Counted from the first letter of the stretch, positions 37,559 to 47,662 are shown. The stretch: 64,000 nt of DNA from an uncultured Clostridia bacterium (GCA_934454115.1 CAKSFQ010000004.1:78743-142742), one strand, 5' to 3'. Made by a program: numbers and translations. Notes: generated from the sequence alone by a model not told the origin.

Positions 37559-38443
37559 ATGGTACAAAAAAGAAGTGCGGGAGAAATTGTTTTTGACATA
37601 TTCAATGTTTTGTTTATGCTGCTGCTGGTGTTTGTTACCCTGTATCCGCTCTATTATGTGGCGATGTGTTCGATTTCAGACAGCGGTCAGCTGATGGGAA
37701 GCCGCGGTATGATGCTGCTTCCGAAGGGGTTTAGTCTTGCCGCTTATCAGGCGGTGTTCTCAAACCCCAATATCCTGTCCGGGTATCGGACAACGCTGAT
37801 TGTGGTGGTTTTCGGAACCGCTATCAGCGTGATGATGACATCGATTGCAGCGTTTCTGATTACGCGCAAGCAGTTTGCAATCCGCAAGGTGATGGCTTAT
37901 ATGATGGTGTTTACCATGTTTTTTACCGGCGGCATGATTCCCACTTATCTGATGGTGTATAAGTGGCTGCATCTCGGCAATACGCTGTGGGCGTTGATTT
38001 TGCCGACCGCGATCAGCACCTATAATATGATTATCATGAAGTCAAACTTTGAGTCGCTGCCCGATAGCTTAGAGGAGGCGGCAAAAATCGACGGCGCCAA
38101 CGATATCACGGTACTGTTTCGGATTATTCTGCCGCTGTCTTTGCCGATCATTGCGGTTATGGTACTGTTTTACGGCGTGGCACAGTGGAACTCCTGGTTC
38201 CAGGCGATGCTTTATATCCGAGACCGGTCGAAGTATCCGCTGCAGCTGATCCTGCGCGAGGTGCTTTTGATGAATGATACCAGCGGCATGGGCGCAACGG
38301 CAGCGGCCGGGGATCAGTATATGCTCGGTGAGAGCATTAAGTATGCAACCATCATGGTTGCAACGGTTCCGATTTTGTTTGTTTATCCCTTTATCCAAAA
38401 GTATTTTGTAAAGGGAATTATGGTCGGGGCAGTCAAGGGATAA
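37559..38443 (+). CDS. Oligosaccharide ABC transporter permease, LplC type
   Basis: Second permease of the importer, 294 residues, six predicted membrane helices. The EAA loop is EEAAKIDGANDITVLFRIIL (about 177-196). It resembles YtcP/LplC permeases (LYPLYYVAMCSISD...FVYPFIQKYFVKGIMVGAVKG). The ATG at 37559 follows AAGGAGGGATATCG. It would form a heterodimer with the product at 36572 and take substrate from the lipoprotein at 38487. Confidence 0.93.
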   Translation: MVQKRSAGEIVFDIFNVLFMLLLVFVTLYPLYYVAMCSISDSGQLMGSRGMMLLPKGFSLAAYQAVFSNPNILSGYRTTLIVVVFGTAISVMMTSIAAFLITRKQFAIRKVMAYMMVFTMFFTGGMIPTYLMVYKWLHLGNTLWALILPTAISTYNMIIMKSNFESLPDSLEEAAKIDGANDITVLFRIILPLSLPIIAVMVLFYGVAQWNSWFQAMLYIRDRSKYPLQLILREVLLMNDTSGMGATAAAGDQYMLGESIKYATIMVATVPILFVYPFIQKYFVKGIMVGAVKG

Positions 38444-38486
38444 AAAGATTATAAAAAGAAAGCAAAAAAATTTAAGGAGGGTTACT

Positions 38487-40082
38487 ATGAAAAAGAAACT
38501 CGTAACAGTGGCGCTGGCCGGTATGATTGCGGCGGCAGTTTTGGGACTGACCGGCTGCGGCAGTGGCGGCAGCGATATCAAGCAGCCGGAGGAAAAGGCG
38601 ACTTCCTTTACCTATTGGGTGCCGATGAATGCGAATATCGCAACCAGAATCCAGAACTATAACGAGGTTGCGATGTATCAGCAGCGTGAAAAGGACAGCG
38701 GTATTCATATTGAATTTATTCATCCGGCGCTCGGTCAGGAGGCAGAGCAGTTTAATCTGATGATTGCATCCAGAGATCTGCCCGATATGATCGAGTACAA
38801 CTGGGTCAACTATCAGGGCGGTGTACAAAAGGCGATTGACGACGGTGTGATTATCAAATTAAACGATTATATCGACCAATATGCACCCAACTTTAAAAAG
38901 ACAGTGTCGGACGGCAGCGCGCTTTCCAAAATCTATGACAAGGGCAGCAAGACGGACGAGGGTAATTACTTTGCTTTCCCCTGCTTTAACATCGGCAGCT
39001 ATCGGACATTTGGCGGTCCGATGATCCGCAAGGACTGGCTGGACGAACTGGGGCTTTCGGTTCCGGAGACCATCGATGAGTGGACAACGGCGCTTAAGGC
39101 CTTTAAAGAAAAGAAGGGCGCGACGCAGCCGCTGACCGGAACCTCAAACTATTTTATCGGCACGATAGACGGGTTTAACGGTGCGTTTGGTATCGGCAAG
39201 AACATGTATCTTGACGGCAACACGGTAAAATACGGCCCGATGCAAAAAGAGTATAAGGATTATCTGACGCTGATGCATCGGTGGTATCAGGAAGGCCTTT
39301 TGGATCAGGATTTTTCGACCAATAAAGGAACCGTGGTCGATGCAAACATCACCAAGGGCAAATCCGGCGCGGTGATCGGATACCTGGGCAGTGCAATGGG
39401 ACGGTATTTAAAGCAGATGCAGACCGAGGATCCGTCCTATAACCTGGTTTGCGCGCCGTATCCGGTGCAAAACAAGGGCGACAAGAATGATTTTTATATC
39501 TTTGAGGGTGATGTAAACGGCCGTTATCTGGCAATTACCGAGACCTGTAAGGATCCGGTTACCGCAACCGAGTGGGCGGATTATTTTTACGGTGACGAGG
39601 GCTATTATATGGTCAACTTCGGCATTGAGGGAAAGTCCTATAACATGGTGGACGGCAAGCCCGTATACACCGATGAAATCCTGCATAACAAGGACGGTCT
39701 CAGCATCAGCGAGGCGCTGGGACTCAATTGCCGCGCAGCGACACCGGCACCCGGCTTAAAGCAGGCGCCGGAATACTTAGAGCAGTACTATGAATTCCCG
39801 CAGCAGGTAGACGGCTTTAAAATGTGGGCAGAGAACGTAGACGGCGTAAGAAAAACCCGGATTCCGGAGGGACTTTCCGCCGCACAGGATGAGAGCGAGG
39901 AACTTTCCGCGCTGAGCACGGACATCTACACTTACGTGGAAGAAATGTCCTTAAAATTCATCACCGGCCAGGAATCGCTTGACAACTTCGATCAGTTTGT
40001 AAATACCCTGACCTCTACCTTTAATGTAGCGCGGTATCTGGAAATTGAGCAGAATATGTATGACCGTTACTTAAAGCGGTAA
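38487..40082 (+). CDS. Extracellular sugar-binding lipoprotein (CUT1, LplA type)
   Basis: Solute-binding protein of the importer, 531 residues. A lipoprotein signal peptide with lipobox LTGC (Cys about 24) anchors it to the membrane outer face. The mature protein has the type 1 extracellular solute-binding fold (FTYWVPMNANIATRI, LPDMIEYNWVNYQGG, GPMIRKDWLDELGLSVPETIDEW). Its length fits the large LplA/YtcQ-type binding proteins for branched oligosaccharides. The start follows AAGGAGGGTTACT. Confidence 0.93.
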   Translation: MKKKLVTVALAGMIAAAVLGLTGCGSGGSDIKQPEEKATSFTYWVPMNANIATRIQNYNEVAMYQQREKDSGIHIEFIHPALGQEAEQFNLMIASRDLPDMIEYNWVNYQGGVQKAIDDGVIIKLNDYIDQYAPNFKKTVSDGSALSKIYDKGSKTDEGNYFAFPCFNIGSYRTFGGPMIRKDWLDELGLSVPETIDEWTTALKAFKEKKGATQPLTGTSNYFIGTIDGFNGAFGIGKNMYLDGNTVKYGPMQKEYKDYLTLMHRWYQEGLLDQDFSTNKGTVVDANITKGKSGAVIGYLGSAMGRYLKQMQTEDPSYNLVCAPYPVQNKGDKNDFYIFEGDVNGRYLAITETCKDPVTATEWADYFYGDEGYYMVNFGIEGKSYNMVDGKPVYTDEILHNKDGLSISEALGLNCRAATPAPGLKQAPEYLEQYYEFPQQVDGFKMWAENVDGVRKTRIPEGLSAAQDESEELSALSTDIYTYVEEMSLKFITGQESLDNFDQFVNTLTSTFNVARYLEIEQNMYDRYLKR

Positions 40083-40198
40083 GACGCCTTACAAGGACAA
40101 CGATGCAAAAAGATTGTGATTTTTCAATCGCAGGGCATATCGGGTTCGGCGAAACGAATACGGCCGGCGGCTATGCAAGAAACGTTGGAGGAAATCAA

Positions 40199-43100
40199 AT
40201 GAGAAACAAAATAAAAATTGGTGTGCTGCTATGGATTGCGGTGATGCTGACCGCACTTGGATCCGTATGGGCGGCAGAGATGCCGACGGGTGATATCAGC
40301 TTTATCAAAACGGAAAATAGCATTGCGGCAAAGGCGTATCGGCAGGACACCTTAGATATTCCGTGTCGGCTGTATCTGGCAGTTTATGAGGGCGACCGAT
40401 TAAAAAATGTCGCTGTGACGCCGGCAACCGGGGATTCGCAGCTTTGCACCGAGGCGCTGCCCCTGACGGGAGAAAATGAAACCGTAAAGGCGTTTTTTAT
40501 GTCAGAGGATCTCTTTCCGCTCAGTCGGGTTTATACCCCAATGGAGGAAAAACCATCCTTTACGGCAACCGCGACCGTTTACGGAAAGACCTATCCCGGA
40601 AGGGTAAACCGAAAGCTGCACACGATCACCTTTGATGTGCCAAAGACGATGGCAGAGGATTTGAACGCTTCGGTTCCCCGTGAGGAAAACGGTTATCTGC
40701 CGATCGGGAACCATCACTTTGATACAAGCTATACCATCGCGCTGTCCGGTGCGTCCGCAGCCTGTGACGGAGAGGCGATTTCTTCGGGAACCGCCTTTCC
40801 GGTCGGCGGCGACCGCACGCTTGCAATTACCGATCAGAGCGGAAATACGGAAAATTATACGGTTGAGGTTCACATCAGTGAAACTGCTGCAGTGACCGAG
40901 CATAGCGATGGGTTTTCGGTCAGCGGCATTGCGGAAAGGGGACTTGCAGATAAGCTGACAGTCACACATTCCTTTACGGTGCAGTCCGTAAACGCAGAGA
41001 GCGACTTATTCCGCATGGGAAGCGAAGCTTTGCCGCTTTCTGCGGTCGTGACGACCAAGGAACAGGCCGAGGGATATTTTACCCTGCGCATTGGTGGTGC
41101 GCATAGCAGCGCCTGTGCGGTCAGCGGACAAATCCCGGCGCTTTTAATCGGGAAGCCGTATACGCTCACCTATCTTTTCCGAAAGACAACGGACGGCGGA
41201 ATTTGTGAGATGTATATTGAAAATACCCTCCTTGCGACGGCGCCGTGCAGTGAGACGGAGCTTACAAGGCTTGGCGGCGGACAGGACATCTCATTTTACA
41301 CTGCACGCATCGGCGGCGGAAGCGGCAGTATCAACCTATCCGATATTTCGGCTGCAATGGTTCGGCCGCGGCCTGCGCTCTATGTCGAAAAGCTGCCGGA
41401 CGGGAAAAATGCGGCGTATACCTTTACCGCAGACGACGGCTTTGTAGGCTCCGCAAAGTGGTATTATAACACCTTTAAAAATCTGGGACTTCGCGGTTCG
41501 CTGGCGCTCAACAGCAGCACGGCGGACGTCAGCGGCCTTACGCCTTATGTCTCAGACGGCGTTTTCGATATCGGAAACCACGGCAAGACGCATAAGGTAC
41601 TGACAAATTTAGAGGATACGGCGCTGAACGATGAAGTGACAAACGGCCAGGCGGAGCTGCGCGAAAAGTTTCCGGGCAGCAGCGTTTTGACCATGTATTT
41701 GCCGAATAATCAGAAGGATGACACCGTGATGCAAAAGCTGCACGAGAGTCATTATGCCGTGCGCTGCAGCGGCGCCAACCGGTCAAATTCTCTTTACCTT
41801 GGCAAAGAGGGACTGTATACCACAACCTTTTATGCGGTAAACAGCGGCGAAAATAAGACCGATCTTGCCAGACTGAAATGGCGGTTTGACGATGCCAGAT
41901 CCAAGGGACGCTGGATTGTCGAAATGTGGCACGAGGTCAAGGGCGATGATGTGGACGGTACGCCAAAGCTTACGGATCCGTACGTTTATGATTCCGCAGA
42001 GGCAAAGCAATATTTTACCTATGTGGCATCGCATCTTGATGAGGTGTACAGCGGCGGATACGAAACCATGGTGCAGTACCTGTTAGAGCGCGATTATCTG
42101 CGTATGCAGCAGCTGACTGCTGAGGCGGACAAAATGACCTACCGCGCCGCGTATGACTCGTCCATGCTGCTCCGTCCGGAGGACGCGGCATATTTTAAAA
42201 CGCCGCTGACCGTGAATGTGGTTGTGCCGGATGAATGGCGCAAGGTTCTGGTGACCCAGGGCGAAAATGCGGCCGTATACCCGGTATACCGGGAACAGTC
42301 CGCACAGCTTGGAGCCAAGGAGAGAAATTATATTTTATTTGATATTCTGCCGGGCGACGGAGAGATTACACTGCAATCCGTGCCGGAGGACTATGAGATT
42401 CTGGGCGATGAGGCAGAAATTTCCGCTGCCTCGGTAAAAGTCGGTATCTATCACTATGCGGCAACCATCAATCCGGAGAGTCATACCATGACCTTTGCGA
42501 TTCCGTATACCGCGCTGAAAAGCGAGACGGAGGCGGCGGCCGGCAAAATCTCGCCGGGCGTTACGCCGGATTTTTCGAAACTGGAGATGACCTTAACCGG
42601 CGAGGGACGCATGACAGCAGACGGTGTGCGTGTGGATAAAACCTTTACCTTTGACGCGGATAAGCTAAAGGAGATTACGGCAGAGGCGAAAGAAAAACGC
42701 GTCACCTACCAGGTGAAGTTTGTGCCCATGGTTCTTGCCGGACGGTATAACTGTAACGGCGCGACGCTTACGTCGACGACCGAGACACAGGCAAGCCGGC
42801 GCGGCGTGCCGAAATTGTTAAATGACGGCAATGTTTATTTTGGAAACAGCGGTGACGGCATATGGCGGATTAACCAAAGCGCCATGGCGTATCTCGATGA
42901 CGGCAGCGTGGATGAGGCAAACACTTATGCGCATCTTCAGATTGCGTCAAGGACAGACGACAGCGAAAATCAATATATTCGTTTTATCAAGGATAAGAAT
43001 ACGGCCGGAACATCGGCAAGGGTACAGCTATATCGGCAAAACAATTATGGAAACAGCGGTGTAAAGACGCTGCGCAGCAAAGTAAGTTTTAACCTGCATA

Positions 43101-44251
43101 GCTTTACTAAGAACAATGACGGGATGATATATCTGTGGTCGTCGGATTTGGATCAGATTGTACTGTCCTCAAAAGGAATGAACAACAACCGGTTTACCCT
43201 GTGCCATCGGGGTACGACCAATGATTTTATGCAGCCGTTTGAGACATCGCCCGTGCTTGAGACCAATACCTGGTACACCTTAATTTGCGACTTTGTCCGT
43301 ACCGAGGCAGAAGAACACGGGTACTATATGGATGTCTACCTGCAAAAAGAGGGAGAGACAATGCAGCGCCTGGGCAGAATTTCAAACCAGGCAACCTGTC
43401 CGAGCGGAAAGATCAACTGGCAGGATAACAAAAATGAGTTTATGCTTGCGGCATGGTCAAACGCCATCTTTGATTTGGGGATTGACGATTATGAAATTAT
43501 GACGGTGATTGATGATACGCAGTATGATACCAGCGTGTATTTGTTGGGCGACTCCATCTGCCGTTATTATGACCCGTCAAAGCTTGCGCCGCAGCAAGGC
43601 TGGGGAGAATACGTCTTTAGCATGTTCCGGGATAACGTGCGTGTGCGAAATTATTCGGTCGGCGGATATAACACCAACATCTATCTCCATGGCGCAAACC
43701 GCCCGGAGCCGAATAAAAAAGTATCGCCGCCGATTCTGCCGAGCATTTTGCGCGAGCTTCATGAGGGCGATTATGTGATGGTCGCGCTTGGGTGGAACGA
43801 GGCTAACCGTTATGACGGCACGAAAAATACCGCCGCTTTTATGCAAAACCTGGCTCAAATCGCAGACCGCTGCAAGGAAAAGGGCGCATCGGTGATCTTT
43901 GTTACCGCGACGCCGAATCTGACGCAGGATTATACTGCTTTGGCCAATTCATGTCTTACGGGCTTGTATTCCGGGACGGAATGCGTTTATCCGGTGACGG
44001 ATATGAAGAATTTTGCGGCGCAGAACGGGTATCCTTGTCTGGATCTAAATACGGCGATGTATGCACGGCTGAGCGCCATGCAGCCGTCTGAATATAAAGA
44101 GGTATTTACCGGCAGTTCGTCGGCAGATCCCAACAACTCCATTAACAAGGATTACCTGCATCTCACCCAGGCGGGCGCAGAACTTGCCGGCCAGCTCATA
44201 CAGGAGCTGCTGGCGGATAGCAGTTCGCCGCTTAAAGCGTACCTGAAATAA
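40199..44251 (+). CDS. Secreted NodB-type deacetylase - SGNH esterase fusion
   Basis: A 1350-residue secreted enzyme. The signal peptide (about 1-22, GSVWAAE) leads into Ig-like and strand domains and a jelly-roll (about 230-400). A polysaccharide deacetylase domain starts about residue 410, with FTADDGF (catalytic Asp and metal Asp) and the metal-binding HGKTH (about 462). Two further beta domains follow. The C-terminal SGNH/GDSL esterase (about 1105-1345) has GDSICR (nucleophile Ser), SVGGYN, GWNEAN in place of the usual GxND block, and DYLHLT (Asp/His). It could remove both N- or O-acetyl groups from one polysaccharide. The start at 40199 follows GGAGGAAATCAA. Two different esterase folds in one chain is unusual. 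Confidence 0.85.
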   Translation: MRNKIKIGVLLWIAVMLTALGSVWAAEMPTGDISFIKTENSIAAKAYRQDTLDIPCRLYLAVYEGDRLKNVAVTPATGDSQLCTEALPLTGENETVKAFFMSEDLFPLSRVYTPMEEKPSFTATATVYGKTYPGRVNRKLHTITFDVPKTMAEDLNASVPREENGYLPIGNHHFDTSYTIALSGASAACDGEAISSGTAFPVGGDRTLAITDQSGNTENYTVEVHISETAAVTEHSDGFSVSGIAERGLADKLTVTHSFTVQSVNAESDLFRMGSEALPLSAVVTTKEQAEGYFTLRIGGAHSSACAVSGQIPALLIGKPYTLTYLFRKTTDGGICEMYIENTLLATAPCSETELTRLGGGQDISFYTARIGGGSGSINLSDISAAMVRPRPALYVEKLPDGKNAAYTFTADDGFVGSAKWYYNTFKNLGLRGSLALNSSTADVSGLTPYVSDGVFDIGNHGKTHKVLTNLEDTALNDEVTNGQAELREKFPGSSVLTMYLPNNQKDDTVMQKLHESHYAVRCSGANRSNSLYLGKEGLYTTTFYAVNSGENKTDLARLKWRFDDARSKGRWIVEMWHEVKGDDVDGTPKLTDPYVYDSAEAKQYFTYVASHLDEVYSGGYETMVQYLLERDYLRMQQLTAEADKMTYRAAYDSSMLLRPEDAAYFKTPLTVNVVVPDEWRKVLVTQGENAAVYPVYREQSAQLGAKERNYILFDILPGDGEITLQSVPEDYEILGDEAEISAASVKVGIYHYAATINPESHTMTFAIPYTALKSETEAAAGKISPGVTPDFSKLEMTLTGEGRMTADGVRVDKTFTFDADKLKEITAEAKEKRVTYQVKFVPMVLAGRYNCNGATLTSTTETQASRRGVPKLLNDGNVYFGNSGDGIWRINQSAMAYLDDGSVDEANTYAHLQIASRTDDSENQYIRFIKDKNTAGTSARVQLYRQNNYGNSGVKTLRSKVSFNLHSFTKNNDGMIYLWSSDLDQIVLSSKGMNNNRFTLCHRGTTNDFMQPFETSPVLETNTWYTLICDFVRTEAEEHGYYMDVYLQKEGETMQRLGRISNQATCPSGKINWQDNKNEFMLAAWSNAIFDLGIDDYEIMTVIDDTQYDTSVYLLGDSICRYYDPSKLAPQQGWGEYVFSMFRDNVRVRNYSVGGYNTNIYLHGANRPEPNKKVSPPILPSILRELHEGDYVMVALGWNEANRYDGTKNTAAFMQNLAQIADRCKEKGASVIFVTATPNLTQDYTALANSCLTGLYSGTECVYPVTDMKNFAAQNGYPCLDLNTAMYARLSAMQPSEYKEVFTGSSSADPNNSINKDYLHLTQAGAELAGQLIQELLADSSSPLKAYLK

Positions 44252-44293
44252 GAGCGCCGAAGGTATTACCTCCGGCATATGGGAGGCATGGTG

Positions 44294-45865
44294 ATGGAAC
44301 AAAAACTTTATTTGGGGATCGAGCTCGGATCGACTCGGATCAAGGCTGTGCTGATTGACGCGCGGCATAAGACGGCGGCCTCCGGGACCTTTGCCTGGGA
44401 GAGCGAGCTTAAGGATGGCTATTGGACCTATGAACTGTCCGCGGTATGGCGCGGCATTCAGGAGGCGTATCGGAATTTGCTGACCGACTACGGCAGACCA
44501 ATTCGGACGCTGGCAGGTGTCGGGATTTCGGCCATGATGCACGGTTATCTTCCGTTTGATGCGGAGGGGAATCTCCTGGTTCCCTTTCGCACCTGGCGAA
44601 ACACCAACGCCGATAAGGCGTCTAAAATCCTGACCGATGCGCTTGGGTTTCCGATTCCGCAGCGCTGGAGCATCGCACATCTGTATCAGGCAATCTTAAA
44701 CCGGGAGCCGCATGTGATAAGCATCGCATATTTGACGACGCTTTCCGGCTATGTGCATGAAAAATTAACCGGAAAAAGGATTTTAGGCATCGGGGACGCT
44801 GCCGGAATGTTTCCGGTGGACGGAAGAGGATTTTCAAAAGAGGCAATCCGGCGGTTTACCGATCTGGTAGCGGACAAGGGGTATCCGTGGTCGGTGGACG
44901 AAATTTTGCCAAAAATCGGCATGGCCGGTGAAAACGCCGGTTTTCTGACCGAGGAGGGGGCAAAGCGGTTGGATCCGTCCGGCGCACTGCAAAGCGGGAT
45001 TCCGTTTTGTCCGCCGGAGGGTGATGCGGGCACCGGGATGGTCGCAACCTGTTCTGTGGCAGAGCGAACGGGGAATGTTTCGGCCGGGACATCGATTTTT
45101 GCGATGATCGTCTTAGACAAGCCGTTATCCGGCATTTATCCGGAAATTGACATCGTTGCGACCCCGGACGGAAAGCCGACGGCCATGGTTCACTGTAACA
45201 GCTGCACCTCCGATACCGATGCGTGGATTCATTTGTTTGACGAGGCGCTGCGGTATTTTGGAACCGAGGTTTCAAAGTCGGAACTATACACACGCCTTTA
45301 TCAGGTTACGAAAGAGGCGGACGAGGACTGCGGCGGCCTGCTTTCCTATAACTACTACGCCGGAGAACCGATTGCGGGATTATCCGAGGGGCGTCCTTTG
45401 GTTGTGCGTATGCCGGACGGTAGGCTTTCCCTTGCAAACTTTATGCAAAGTCTGCTCTATTCCTCAGTTGCAACGCTGAAAATCGGGATGGATATTCTCT
45501 TTGACCGGGAAGAAATCCGACTGGATCGGATTGCCGGTCATGGGGGACTGTTTAAGACCGAAGGGATCGGTCAGCGTATTATGGCGGCGGCGCTCCGCAC
45601 GCCGGTCAGCGTGTCATCGTCGGCCGGAGAGGGCGGCGCATGGGGAATTGCCGTGCTTGCGGCATATGTCGTGCAGCGTGACGCGGACGAGACGCTGACC
45701 GAGTATTTGGATAACAGGGTGTTTGCAGATGAGTCGGTTTCTCTGATGGAGCCGGACGAAAACGATACGGCTCGTTTTTCAAGATATATGGAACGCTTTG
45801 AAAGCGGGCTTCCGATCGAGCGCAGCGCTGCGGAGCATCTAAGGACTTGGGAATATCGGCAATAG
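44294..45865 (+). CDS. FGGY-family sugar kinase (xylulokinase-like)
   Basis: Cytoplasmic kinase that would phosphorylate a ketose released from the imported sugar. The 523 residues show the FGGY N-terminal phosphate motif (LGIELGSTRIKAVLID), FRTWRNTNADKAS, and the C-terminal ATP-binding GHGGLFKTEGIGQRIMAAAL with GGAWGIAVLAAY. The divergent subfamily is closer to xylulokinase-like enzymes than to classic RhaB; the substrate is not certain and could be rhamnulose, xylulose or ribulose. The start at 44294 is set by GGGAGGCATGGTG. It is the last gene before a terminator, so it ends the long operon. Confidence 0.82.
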   Translation: MEQKLYLGIELGSTRIKAVLIDARHKTAASGTFAWESELKDGYWTYELSAVWRGIQEAYRNLLTDYGRPIRTLAGVGISAMMHGYLPFDAEGNLLVPFRTWRNTNADKASKILTDALGFPIPQRWSIAHLYQAILNREPHVISIAYLTTLSGYVHEKLTGKRILGIGDAAGMFPVDGRGFSKEAIRRFTDLVADKGYPWSVDEILPKIGMAGENAGFLTEEGAKRLDPSGALQSGIPFCPPEGDAGTGMVATCSVAERTGNVSAGTSIFAMIVLDKPLSGIYPEIDIVATPDGKPTAMVHCNSCTSDTDAWIHLFDEALRYFGTEVSKSELYTRLYQVTKEADEDCGGLLSYNYYAGEPIAGLSEGRPLVVRMPDGRLSLANFMQSLLYSSVATLKIGMDILFDREEIRLDRIAGHGGLFKTEGIGQRIMAAALRTPVSVSSSAGEGGAWGIAVLAAYVVQRDADETLTEYLDNRVFADESVSLMEPDENDTARFSRYMERFESGLPIERSAAEHLRTWEYRQ

Positions 45866-45912
45866 AATTGCAGCAACATGCAAAATGGCCGAAATCATAA
45901 AAGAATAGTGCT

Positions 45913-45949
45913 AAAACAGGACATCGAAACGAAAAAGATGTCCTGTTTT
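45913..45949 (+). terminator. Terminator of the long sugar operon
   Basis: AAAACAGGACATC (45913-45925) and GATGTCCTGTTTT (45937-45949) form a 13-bp stem, giving a U-rich 3' arm. It is the first terminator visible after the promoter at 19141. Confidence 0.75.
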
Positions 45950-45953
45950 GCAA

Positions 45954-45982
45954 TAGACTTTCCGCTTTTCGCGTTATATAAT
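45954..45982 (+). promoter_or_regulatory. Promoter of the GH36-like gene
   Basis: -10 TATAAT (45977-45982) with a 17-base spacer to a weak -35 TAGACT (45954-45959). The weak -35 suggests activator dependence. Confidence 0.55.
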
Positions 45983-46014
45983 GATAAAAAATGCGGAAGA
46001 TAGGAGAGGTCATC

Positions 46015-47508
46015 ATGCAGATAACCTGCTTTCATGATGTTCATAAAAAAGAGTTGCTGACCCTAAAAGGGGAGCATTGGACCATTCGGGCAATCAAGCT
46101 GCACGCGTTTACGGACGATCACGATACCTTAACCGAAGAAAACGAATATGATCTTTTTGCAAGAAACCTAGACCCTTGTACGGGCGAATTGTTTTTCCTA
46201 AAAAATCTTGCGGATCGCAGCGCAATTGTCATTATTTCCAAGACGCCCGACTATCAGGTGACGACGCTTACCATCAAGGATGGCGCCGTGTCGGTGGATA
46301 ACGGCGGTTATGACCTTGCGGTGGGTTATTGCATGGCGGACGAATGCGAGGCCTTTTGCCGAAAATATCTGCGCAGTGTGCACCCGTCAAAGCAGTTGAT
46401 TACCATGTCAAACACCTGGGGAGACTGTCACGGATTTTCCCGTGTTTGTGAGGATTTTGTCATCAAAGAAATTGATGCCGCGGCAGAAATCGGGATCGAT
46501 ATCGTACAGATTGATGATGGCTGGCAGGTGGGAAGCACGGCGGATATGTCGCTGCGTGACGAACAAAACCGCCGTGTGTTTTCGGGTAATTTCTGGGAAC
46601 TCAGTAAGGATAGATTCCCTAAGGGAATGCGCTATATCACGGATTATGCCGCAGAGAAAAAGCTGAAAACCGGACTGTGGTTCGCGCCGGACAGCCACGG
46701 TAACTTCGCGCTTTTGGATCGTGACACAAAGGTGCTTGAAAAGGCGTACAAGGAGTGGGGAATGCGCTTTTTTAAGCTTGATATGTATTGGATCATGTCG
46801 GTAACGGATCGAAACCGCTTTACGGAGCTGCTTGAGAATATCCACGCATTGGGCGACGATGTTTCGGTGCAGCTTGACGTAACAAGAAACCTGCGCGTCA
46901 ATTATCTTTGTGCGCATGAATACGGTACCGTTTTTGTGGAAAACCGGTATGCAAAGACAGCAAATTCTTTTCCGCACCGGGTGCTGCGAAATCTTTGGAT
47001 GATCAGCCGATATATTCCTTCCTCCAAGTTCCAGTTTGAGTTGATTAACCCGGATTTGTACAAAGAAAGCTACCGGAGCGGCGATCCGTTTGTTCCCTCT
47101 CTTTACGACATGGACTATCTCTTTGCGGCGGTGATGCTCTCTAACCCTCTTTTCTGGATGGAGTTACAGTTTTTGTCCAAGGAACGAAGGGCGCAGCTGA
47201 AAAAGATTATGGACGTATGGAAAGCGCATCGCGGCATGTTTGCAAAGTGCGATGTCATGCCGATCGGCGATAAGCCAAGCGGCAGAAGCTTTACGGGTTT
47301 TTATGTGTCCTATGAAGGAAAACCGCAGTATTTGCTTTTGTTCCGTGAGGTTACCGAGGAAAGCGCGGCGCGGATTTTCTGTCCCGTAACGCAGCAAAAT
47401 GCAAAAGTTTTAATCTCCAATTCCGATGCCGCAGTCACCGTAGGCGATGGGTTTGCGGATGTCAAATTTTCAAAGCCGCGCTCGTATGCGCTCATTGAGC
47501 TGTCGTAA
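46015..47508 (+). CDS. GH36-like alpha-galactosidase family enzyme
   Basis: Predicted cytoplasmic retaining glycosidase, 497 residues, no signal peptide. An N-terminal beta domain precedes a TIM barrel with MSNTWGD, VQIDDGWQVG, KTGLWFAPDSHGN and the nucleophile strand FFKLDMYW (about 260), where Asp in KLD is the clan-D nucleophile. A C-terminal beta domain follows. GH36 members include alpha-galactosidases and alpha-N-acetylgalactosaminidases; this one is shorter and more divergent than classic Aga, so the specificity is open. The start at 46015 follows TAGGAGAGGTCATC. Strong terminators lie on both sides, so it is a single-gene unit in the locus. Confidence 0.8.
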   Translation: MQITCFHDVHKKELLTLKGEHWTIRAIKLHAFTDDHDTLTEENEYDLFARNLDPCTGELFFLKNLADRSAIVIISKTPDYQVTTLTIKDGAVSVDNGGYDLAVGYCMADECEAFCRKYLRSVHPSKQLITMSNTWGDCHGFSRVCEDFVIKEIDAAAEIGIDIVQIDDGWQVGSTADMSLRDEQNRRVFSGNFWELSKDRFPKGMRYITDYAAEKKLKTGLWFAPDSHGNFALLDRDTKVLEKAYKEWGMRFFKLDMYWIMSVTDRNRFTELLENIHALGDDVSVQLDVTRNLRVNYLCAHEYGTVFVENRYAKTANSFPHRVLRNLWMISRYIPSSKFQFELINPDLYKESYRSGDPFVPSLYDMDYLFAAVMLSNPLFWMELQFLSKERRAQLKKIMDVWKAHRGMFAKCDVMPIGDKPSGRSFTGFYVSYEGKPQYLLLFREVTEESAARIFCPVTQQNAKVLISNSDAAVTVGDGFADVKFSKPRSYALIELS

Positions 47509-47522
47509 ATAGATTACGGGTT

Positions 47523-47565
47523 CAAAACTGCCCCCAAAAGCAAATGGCTTTTGGGGGCAGTTTTG
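47523..47565. terminator. Terminator after the GH36-like gene
   Basis: A 19-bp perfect inverted repeat (47523-47541 with 47547-47565) with a run of five C/G and terminal TTTTGG. It is symmetrical, so it could act in both directions. Confidence 0.85.
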
Positions 47566-47662
47566 GTAAAACGGATTTAAAAAAGGAAAAAGACCATAGC
47601 GCAAAAGGCATGGAAACTTCGTTTATAAAGAATAATTTACCAAGACAAATCCTTGTAAAATC

